Positions 56,030 to 64,000 of a stretch of 64,000 nt of DNA are shown piece by piece. Origin of the DNA: Cryptomeria japonica (taxonomy: Eukaryota > Streptophyta > Pinopsida > Cupressales > Cupressaceae); contig NC_081411.1 in the NCBI RefSeq assembly GCF_030272615.1, positions 217,076,154 to 217,140,153 on the forward strand, read 5' to 3'. Under the pieces are notes generated by a model. It was not told the origin of the DNA. It made no database searches and was given only the letters and a program-made list of their open reading frames with translations. How positions within the stretch are numbered: the first letter of the stretch is position 1; each line of letters opens with the position of its first letter. The translations under genes and the position numbers were made by a program.

Positions 56030-56800
56030 TCTCAATTCTCCCAGCACTACCTATGGGTGCCCAAACCCGATCACTCCCATTTCCATTTCTCATCATTGCC
56101 ATCACTATTTCACCATTCCATTTGCTTCCATTTCCACCTCACCTACCATGCTTCACTTCCATTTACCATATCCTTAACCCACCTACCATTTACCATATCC
56201 TTAACCCACTTCCATTTCCTCTACCCACCTACCTTTCTATACTCCATCTATCCTTCCTTCCACCCATCCCCATATCCTAACCTACTTCACCTACATAACC
56301 TACCTTATATTTCCTAACTTCCATCCCACATCCTTAACCTACCCCTACCACTACCTTTACCTTTACCTCCATCACCCCTTCCATCTCATTCACCTCCCTA
56401 CCTTTCACCTACACTCACACCTACATCCTCTACCCTCCATCTCACACCCCTTACCCTTCTACTTCCCTTAGCCTGCCCTTTCCCTTACCTACCACTCTAC
56501 CTCCTACCCGTCCTATCCTAACCCACCTTCCATTTCCTACCTTTTCCCTTAACTACCACCTTACCCCCTTACCAATTTTTATTACCCCTTATACCTCCCG
56601 TTTCATTTTGCTCCCCATATATCCTAACTCCTTTCACCAACCCCTTTCACCTCCCACATCCTAAACCTCCTCACCCCACGTATTTCCTACCCATACCCCT
56701 TATGTCTGCCTTTTCCCAAACATCCTCTCCTTCCCTTCCTCACGTGGCATTTCCCCTACCACTCTTCCCTTCCCCCACAACATTTCATATTTCCTTATCC
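56030..56800 (+). repeat. Pyrimidine-rich low-complexity tract, about 0.77 kb
   Basis: The plus strand is made largely of C and T with some A and almost no G. Imperfect units such as CCATTTCCA, ACCTACC, CTTAACCCACTTCC and CCTACCTTT recur. The open stretches here (55979-56317) are by-products of the missing G. Confidence 0.8.
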
Positions 56801-56819
56801 ATCCTTACCACATCACATG

Positions 56820-57010
56820 TTGGGCCCCACTTTAAACTCAAAATGGAGAATTAAATAAGATTTTTAAGGACTCTCCTGCTGGGCCCCACAAAATCTGAAA
56901 TGGAGATTTAGAAAGCTTATTTTAAGGCATAGTATTTCCTTTGACTTCCTTTACCACCTTAGCCTTGATTGGGCCCCACCAAACTCTAAGGTGGAGAAAA
57001 AAGTTTTTAA
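56820..57010 (+). repeat. Three diverged GGGCCCCAC-headed units
   Basis: TGGGCCCCAC followed by (A/T)AA(A)CTC(A/T)AA(A/G)TGGAGA and a TTTTTAAG-type segment occurs at about 56821, 56880 and 56969. Spacing is irregular (59 and 89 bp). GGGCCCCAC resembles TCP-factor binding sites, but no promoter function is shown. Confidence 0.45.
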
Positions 57011-58299
57011 GACATTTTTTATTTTTTTTTAAAAGGGAGAGCATCCACCTCACCATCCTCATCACATGCCTAAACCCCTCTAGTCCACTTTGAACCATAA
57101 GGCAAGGTGTGGCTCTAAAAAGATAAGGAGCTGGCCTTTGAGCCAAGATGTGTGACCTAAATAAAACACTGGATATTTAATTCCACATAAGGCAAAATCA
57201 GACATAAAAGGGGGTCTTGCCAAGTATCGAAGCCAGTATTGCAGGCCTAAACAAGGACAAATATCTGCCTATCAGATCATAAGAAGAGAAAACAGAAAGC
57301 AGAGAAAGATTTGATCAAGTATTAAGGTGAATTTAAATGAATTTCTGAGCAATCTCAGACCTGGAAGCATTATTTGCTGTGATTTCTAAGATATTTTCAT
57401 TAGATCTCAGCTTGATTAAGTTAACCTCTTCAATGCAGGTTTGGGATCAGACATATGTTGAGTCTTAAACATTAGAATGGCCTGAGGATGATTTGTTTCT
57501 GGGCTTTAATTATCAGATTCTGTTTCTGGTGTTGATGAAATTGTGCTAACATGGTCACTATCAAGTAAAATCTGAGTTTAATAAAGGGCTATCGTATGAG
57601 TCAAGGCTGGAAATAAGAATAGTTATCAGATTTTATATTAATTCTCTGATTTCCAGAATCTATTTACCCTTCTTTTTTGCTTTCAATGTTGATACTGTAA
57701 CTCAAGGTGTTGAAATTGCAGGAGATAGAAGGCAGCAGCCCCAAATCAAGGAGGATTCGAAAGGGTAAGGCAAGCAAAATTTGATTGATCAAATCTTCAA
57801 ATACAAATGAAGCTCTGATCACCTATCTGGGAGTAAAGATTTTGTTTATGTAAGGATAAGGATGCTTTTACTTTGTACAGAGGAACACAAAATACCGACC
57901 AGTCTTGGTAAAGAATACAAATGAAGATAAAATCATCGATTCTCAATCAGAGAATTGATGCTAGAGGATATAGGTGATATGTTGGACACTTTTTGTCTTG
58001 TGCAAACAAAATTCAATAGCCTGATCTGTTTGATGAAGGCAATTGGAGGTGTAAATGCCGATTAAGATTCTTGAAAGGTTTCCTTGCCTTGATGCAAATA
58101 CAACCTTCCTTTTCTCATAGACATGGACAATTGGCATAAGGGCTGGACAGAAGATTGAATCAAGGAAAGTGTTGATGAGAGCAGGCTGGAGATAGCCATT
58201 TAAGGGGATCGAATTAATGGAGATTTTGATAAAAAACTGTTGGAGATGGTAAATTTGAGCGATCTCCTCTTGAAAAGCATTTTCTTTGCCTCTGAATTT

Positions 58300-59130
58300 G
58301 AGCAATCTTCATGACTTGGAGATTTGGAGCGACTTCATGACTTGAAGAAATGGAGCGACTTAATGACTTGGAGATTTGGAGCAAACTTCATGACTTGGAG
58401 ATTTGGAGTGACTTCATGTGTTGGAGAAATGGAGCGACTTCATGACTTGGAGATTTGGAGCGAACTTCATGCCTTGAGCATGAAGAGTGTACTTCATCTT
58501 CAAACCTATGGGAGCGTACTTCATGTGATAGGCAAGAAAGAGCGAACTTCATGAATCCACATAGATGAGCGAACTTATGAACTCACCTAGGGCAGCGGAC
58601 TTCAAGATTCATGATACAACAGTGAACTTCGAACTTCACCTTCAAGCATATAAGAGCGAATTTCATGTGCAAGAGATCAAGAGCGATTTTGCAATATTGT
58701 TTGTAAGAACATTGCTTTGAGCTGATTCAATGCTTGGGAAAAGTGATTTTGGAGTCAAAGTGATAATGAAAGGTGAGATTTAGGACTAACTTCATGCACA
58801 AGGCAAGTAAAGCGACTTCGTGAGTTGAAGAAATGGAGCAACTTCATGAGCGAGCAAATTGGAGTGAAGTTCATGAGCAAGCAAGTTGAAAGCGAACTTC
58901 ATGAACAAGCAAATAAGAGCGAACTTCATGTTGGGAGCAAGATGAGCGAAGTTCATGTTGATAGTGGAGGAGTGAAAGGAATTTGAAAACATTTACCTTG
59001 AATTGATTCAATTTGAAACAAAGTTCATGAACTCCACTAGATGAGCGAACCTCAAGATGTTTGAAGCTAGATGAGCGAACTTCAGGGATCAAGATAGATG
59101 AGCGAACTTCAGGGATCAAGATAGATGAGC
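58300..59130 (+). repeat. Diverged minisatellite with AGCGAACTTCATGA core
   Basis: About two dozen copies of (G)AGCGA(A)CTTCATGA occur, joined by CTTGGAGATTTGG, GAAATGG or AAGCAAGTTG spacers. The period is mostly 28-35 bp in the first third and looser later. Single copies continue to about 59350. Open stretches on both strands across it (for example 58324-58554 and 58871-59119) are repeat translations, not genes. Confidence 0.8.
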
Positions 59131-60130
59131 AGATTTTCTCAATAGTCTAGTAGCAAGTCGGCCAGCTTGAAAGGATTTACTAATTTTATTTCATTACACT
59201 AAGTCAGCGGCCTATATGGGAAAAGACACAATCTTCCCCTAATCGCCTATAAGAGGAAGCTCAAGCAATCATTTCAAACACCAATCGAATCCAACTCCTC
59301 TTTCTAATCAGCGAACTTCAGGAGCAAATTAGCGAATTTTATCAAGAAGGCAGTGAGTTCAATCATCATCTACAATGAATTTAATCAAGCATCGACATCA
59401 AATCTGATCCAGAAACAGCGACTCCAATCAATAATGACAGCAAAATTCACAAAGGAAGAAGCGAATTCAAACCAAGAAACGGCAAATTTTCTCAAATCAA
59501 AGAACGACATCCTCTATAGATGCCCTTGTTAAACCTGCAAATCACATGAAATCACATAATTACATCAAACTAGGTGGTTATAATAGAAGGAATATCATGT
59601 GTCTGGTGCTTGCTTGTTTGTTATGTAGGAGATGAAGAAAGAAATCAAGGAGATCGCAATGGAGGAGGAATGAAACAAGTCGCTCGAGGATCAAATTTCA
59701 ACATCAAGGGCAACTTCATGGACATCAAGATGAAGAAAGAAACAAGGAGATCACACAAGAAGCATTCACTTACAAAAAGACATGATCTACAACATCAACG
59801 ACATGAAGGGAGTTACAAGAGAAGGAATTCCGAAGGAGAGAGACAATGGTGACGTCAGAAGTACATCAATACTTCAAAACTAAGGTCTGCACCTTGCACA
59901 TCTATGATTGAAACCCTCAAGAGCATACTTTCAGAAGAGTTAATCAAAGTTAGAAGATCATCATCATCATCGCGGAAGTTGGATAATGTTGAGTATCAAG
60001 AAATATTCCTTCATGATTATCTATCAAGCCTACAAAGTGCAAGTTAAAGGTGGAATCCTAGTGATCATCCCAATCACTATCTCTACCAATCGAAGGAGTT
60101 CCACATCAGCATGTCTAGATGCAATGTACC

Positions 60131-61048
60131 TGTTGGTGTCTATTTTATCATCTACCAAACATTAAAATAAAGTACCCAAAGATAATTTATCCTCTCTTGA
60201 AAAATCAATGCTTATGCTAAGATTGCTAGAAGATCATATGGCGATTCCAAGGTTTCTTTTGTCAGGTCTTGACGTGTGGATAAGCTCAATGGGCTTTGTG
60301 ATTTGCTAGTAATACACAAAGGGACTTACGCTTGAACAAATTGTCAACAACTTTGGGACTTAGATGAATTTATCAATTAAAGCTCTCTTTTTCTTTCTTT
60401 TTGGGATTTTTGGGGTTTAAGACTTTCAAAAAGACAAAAGGGATAAGGGTTGAGAATTCTATTCTAATCCTATGAATTCCAGAGACTGTATTGATCCGGT
60501 GAACTCAATAAACCACACTTTGTTCCGCCTCACTTAAGACAACTTACACAAAGTGGATGCAATCTTCAAGGGATGTGCTTATGATCGGAAGTTTAAGCAT
60601 GCACAAAATGGAAAGCTTAGACAAACTTTGCACAGTGAATGAAAATCATCCATTCACCAAAAGTATGAGCGGAGATACACCATAAATCAATACTTATCAG
60701 ATCTTTCATTCATCTAACAACATAAAATAAATTCTAACTAATGTGTTGAAGAAATTGAAAACCTTGCTTAATCACTCAAACAATAGGGATTACAAAGCCT
60801 TAAGAGAAAGCACACATGTAATATATTATTTGAAAAATGACCTTCATGCAACAATATTTCAAAAACCTCACACTCTCCAAATGAGAGGAGGCAACCTTAT
60901 ATAGGAGTCCAAAAATTTTGAACGACCGAGATCAAACAACAATCAAGGGCTCAGATTAAAAAGTTCAAAACCCTAATTAGGGTTTCCCCAAATTCTAACA
61001 GTTAAAATGAACAAGAATGAGACAAGTGGCGCAACTGCTATTCTCACG
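60131..61048 (-). repeat. RE9 3' LTR
   Basis: It shares with the RE5 LTR the outer end (TGTTGRTGT, AAAATAAARTACCCAAA, TTATCCTCTCTTGAA), GTGGATAAGCT, the GACCGAGATC...AAGGGC segment, the 18-bp telobox palindrome (60968-60985) and the GTGAGAA inner end. A minus-strand TATA box CCTATATAAGG lies at about 60896-60906. Confidence 0.65.
60968..60985. promoter_or_regulatory. Telobox palindrome in RE9 LTR
   Basis: AAACCCTAATTAGGGTTT is identical to the RE5 copy and lies about 60 bp upstream of the minus-strand TATA box. Confidence 0.55.
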
Positions 61049-64000
61049 GAGGTGAGTGTCCGATTTCCTTCTTTGTAGATTCGATGTACCTGGACACAAG
61101 AAGTCACACCTCCTCTATGGTGACACTTGGCAAGTTGCTAATTTGGAAGTCGACCATATCCACATCATCAGTACAGGTGGCGAGAGTGTATTCCTAGCCA
61201 GTGGCTTGGGTCAGGAAATTTTCATCTATGCGTATGAAGCTCGAAACTCTGGAGAGATCCTCCTTGAGAATTGGCCTTGAAACTTTGAAGAAGTTTCCTT
61301 GAACTCTGGCCCTCAAATTCTCTGCATGTAGATGCTTCTCTCGCACCCCATCCTTTTGCAATATCTCAGCTGCTACAAAGAAGACATTGTCTTGAATATT
61401 TGTGATGGTCTTTTCAATTTCTGAACACTTCGCCTCGAATTTTCTCAAAGATTCAACCCTTGTAACCAAGGCAAAGTACCAAGTGTTGAAATCATATAGG
61501 TCACTGGGCTAGATGACTTTTCTGTCTACAAGATCCTGCTGAGAAAGTCCTCTGATTATTTTCAGATATGGAATGATTCTTCTTTGAATATCCTCAATAT
61601 CTTCCCAAGCTTCAGCTATGTCTGGAATTCTGCTCAATAAGGAAGATGTGGAGTCATGTGCTGATATTAGGTTCTCAATGAGTATGTCAACACGTTCTGA
61701 GGCATCAACAATCCATTCCTTAGCTTCTCTGAAAGTTGTCTTCATGTCCTCATAATCCTTTAATGATTCTTGTACCTCCTCCCGGTCTATAGGTTTTGTC
61801 AAATGTTGAACATATCTCTTCCATTGCTCATTCTCATCTTCAACCTTCTTTCTTTTTTCCTTTTCCTTGGCTAGTCTTGCCTTGAGGGCGTTGCAAGAAT
61901 CATCAAAATCTTGGATCTCTTGGGCTTGAGTAGGCTTACCCAAGTTCACAGTAGTGATTTCATAATCCTCAGGAGTGATGCTATCTTGAGTTTTCCCTGC
62001 CTTAGGTACTGCCACCTGAACTGCCCTGCATCCTGCACTCTCTCTGGATCAAGGAGAATCTCTTGGCTGGCTTGGGCGGCTTCATCTTGTTGGATTTATC
62101 TAACTCAGCCAAAAGTTCAGCTGTATTATCTATATGGTGAACCTCTTCAGGAACTTTGGCTTTAATTCTTTCTCTCAACCAATCAGGAATGGTTGATTGC
62201 TCCACGCCACTCTCATCAAATTTATCTTCTACCTCCTTTGGTCCAGTGACTATGCCATCCAAGAATTCTCTTGGCTGCTCCAAGTTCTCAACTTCGATAA
62301 CTTCAGCCACTTTGGGTTCTTGTCCTGGTTCTTGAAATGGGAATTGAACTGGTTCCTCCGCAATCTCCTCAACAACAGGAGAAGGAACTCTCATTTCTTG
62401 TTCTTCTGTCTCAACATCTTGCCCTTACTGATCAATTATCACTCTTAGTGGCATGGTAGAGGAAGCACTTATGGTCGAGTGACCTTCTCTTGACTGCTGT
62501 GGTCCTCCTACATCTACCTCTCCAGCGACCTTTCCTTTTGCCCTCAGTGAATTTGCAGTGGGCTCTTTTCTTTTCCTCCATCCCATACTTTCGAGGTTCC
62601 TGTGGCCACTGGATGTTACACCATGATTCAAGGACATAGATTCATCTGTCCCCATAAGATCATATGTGAAAGTAACATTCTTCGCCTTAAGTTCCTTTGT
62701 CTTTTGAGCTGCCCACCATTTGGAATATTCAATTATTGGCCTCATAAGGTCTCCAAGGTTAGACCTCTCAACATTTGACCAATCAATAGGGGCAAGGGGC
62801 TCATTTTTCAAGATGACATAGTGCGGTTGCTCATACTCACTGTCCTCCTCAAGTTGGTCCGCTACCCGGAATACTTCAGATTCTTTGATTAAATTTAGTG
62901 GAATTCTAGATCACAACCTCCTCCTTATGTCGAAGCTGTCAACAACGTTAGCCCAATAATCTTCTAAGTCTGGCCTATGCTCGAATTTCACTTCATTTAC
63001 TTTCCCCATTTTATGAAAAGGGTCAAAATGACTCCTAGCCTGGTACTGGAAAAATGGGTACCACTGGATCTCCTTATCAGCAAATGCAACAACTTGTGAT
63101 GAAGGACATGTTTCTAACCCATTCCCAATAGTAAGTGAAGACGCTCCTGTCTTCTGCTTCTTCCTTTGGACACTCATAAAATTTTTTAACTGTCGTACTA
63201 CTTCGAGCAGTACCATCCTGTTTGTGGGAAACATAGGCAATTTGTATGGCTGTCCTGAGAATCCCTGAATCCTCAGATAAGTGAACTTGGGGTACTGGAT
63301 AAACCAATATCTAAATCTACTAATGAAATCCATCGACTCTTGAGAGAGTCGCTGATGGGTACCCCCTTGAAGGGTTCTGGTGATATGCATCAAGAATGAA
63401 TCATTAACTCTCTTCAAGTGGAACTTTTTTTCTAAGTGCAGCTAGGGATAGCAGTCATAAACAAGAAACTGGTTTTCTTTGTTCTCGACAACACCTCTAC
63501 ATACAATACCTCTGTACCTATATGTTTTGGCCAAAGAATAGAACAAGTAGGAACTCATGTAGAAAGTCCTATTCTTTTCCAAATTTCTCAATTGATCATC
63601 AAGGTTATCACTAATAATCCTTGCACAATTAATCATCTTCACCCAGCGGTGACCTTAAGGATAAAGTAGTACATCCATGGTTCAAAAGGAGCACCCTGCT
63701 GGCTTCCCATAACCTTGTTCAATAGGACTATGAGGTCTCCATAATCTTCCCTGAAGTATGCCCGTACAAGGAGTTTGGGTATTTTAGAACTTCCTTTCCT
63801 TGGCTTTTCCAACCATTGATGGTTGATGTTAGCTTCATATTCCTCTATGTGATCCTTGTACAATTGTGTCGCCTCATCCCTGGTTATGTAAACAGTTTTG
63901 TGGTACTCAAGGATACATAATGCTTCTCTAATCGCCACTTCTCCGATGTTCGCTAGGATTCTACTACCAAGGGCTACTATTTCTCTGCTTGCTGGGTTGT
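61044..64000 (-). pseudogene. RE9 3' accessory ORF (about 985 codons, 5' end outside the window)
   Basis: The frame runs from the window edge to TGA 61044-61046, with frameshifts near 63640 and 62010. Stops include TAG near 63440, TGA near 62908, TAA near 62425, TAG 61509-61511 and TAG 61194-61196. Layout: a folded N-terminal region (EPWMYYFILK, LEKNRTFYMSSYLFY, YWFIQYPKFTYLRIQGFSG), a W-rich segment (YSKWWAAQKTKEL), a Ser/Gly/Pro linker, an acidic Pro/Glu stretch, IPDWLRERI, then a helical C-terminal half homologous to the RE5 ORF (coiled coil at about 61.85-61.80 kb). No retroviral enzyme motif or membrane segment is visible. The stop lies at the first bases of the LTR, as in RE5. Family unknown to me. 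Confidence 0.55.

Larger units (their letters stand above)
55845..60130. mobile_element. RE8: probable LTR element inserted in RE5, extent uncertain
   Basis: The RE5 coding sequence stops abruptly and a TGTGAGGTATTCACACATCG start appears, with CCCCATTGCAAATGGGG just after. This opening resembles an LTR type I associate with conifer genomes (from memory). A second LTR copy, primer-binding site or coding domain was not found. The right limit is set only by the start of the RE9 LTR. CCTATAAGAGG at about 59249 could be a TATA region. The 92-codon open stretch at 59574-59852 is basic and has no domain. Confidence 0.35.
60131..64000 (-). mobile_element. RE9: minus-strand LTR retrotransposon, 3' end (cut by window edge)
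   Basis: The 3' LTR is 60131-61048 (918 bp; plus orientation TGTTGGTGTC...TCTCACG, where the last base would be A in a canonical CA end). It is related to the RE5 LTR. The long 3' accessory ORF occupies the rest of the window on the minus strand. A polypurine-like AAAGAAGGAAA (plus 61064-61074) lies 15 bp before the LTR. Pol genes, if present, are beyond the right edge. Confidence 0.65.

Noticed and set aside
55979-56317. 112-codon ORF in the pyrimidine tract
   Set aside because: The frame is open because the plus strand has almost no G, so stops are rare. The translation is low-complexity His/Pro/Ser.
58324-59119. ORFs on both strands across the minisatellite
   Set aside because: They are translations of the AGCGAACTTCATG repeat and appear on both strands equally.

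Overview
This window looks like nuclear DNA of a land plant with a large, repeat-rich genome; a gymnosperm (conifer) is my best guess. That is an inference from style, not a database match: one PLS-type PPR-DYW editing factor and one tRNA gene sit beside more than 50 kb of nested, mutated LTR retrotransposons. I see only two host genes with an intact signature: tRNA-Thr(UGU) at 138-209 and an uninterrupted 902-codon PPR-DYW gene at 344-3052.

Nest 1 (3315 to about 39.7 kb) is four layers deep, and the target-site duplications (TSDs) show the order of insertion. RE1 is a minus-strand retroelement with its 3' LTR at 3315-3698 and degenerate coding sequence on both sides of the next insertion. 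RE2 is a Ty3-type element at 4552-39469 (336-bp LTRs, TSD GTGGA/ATGGA). It has gag-pro-RT-RNaseH-integrase followed by about 4.3 kb of unusual 3' open frames. RE3 is a Tat-like Ty3 element with two RNase H domains at 9697-33399 (TSD TTTCC), inserted in RE2 pol between RNase H and integrase. RE4 is a gag-protease-only, non-autonomous element at 24054-31826 (1201-bp LTRs, TSD ATTTG), inserted in the 3' LTR of RE3. RE3 and RE4 have the same 18-base primer-binding site, so RE4 probably depended on RE3-type machinery.

The stretch from about 39.7 to 46.4 kb holds little: a tRNA-derived SINE-like relic, a tandem duplication of about 0.66 kb, a 78-bp duplicated segment with splice-like borders, and an unidentified minus-strand coding relic.

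Nest 2 (46433 to about 55.84 kb): RE5 is a minus-strand element whose 3' LTR received a 1.07-kb element now reduced to a solo LTR (RE6, TSD CAAAC). RE6 in turn received a Ty1/copia element (RE7, 47583-53736, TSD ATCAT). RE5 keeps a 3' accessory ORF encoding an alpha-helical protein. From 55845 an LTR-like start (RE8) interrupts RE5; the following 4.3 kb contains a pyrimidine tract and a long diverged minisatellite. RE9 (60131 to the window edge) is a second minus-strand element. Its LTR and 3' ORF are related to those of RE5.

The best candidate for something undescribed is the recurring 3' accessory gene of these elements, placed between pol and the 3' LTR where other elements carry env-like genes. 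In RE5 and RE9 the predicted proteins are clearly related, and in both the stop codon lies in the first bases of the LTR. RE2 has a similar layout: a globular segment, an acidic linker and a coiled coil ending 64 bp before the LTR. Nearly all element genes are broken, many by TAG or TGA stops of the kind expected from cytosine deamination in methylated DNA. The window therefore mostly records silenced, ageing retroelements rather than active genes.
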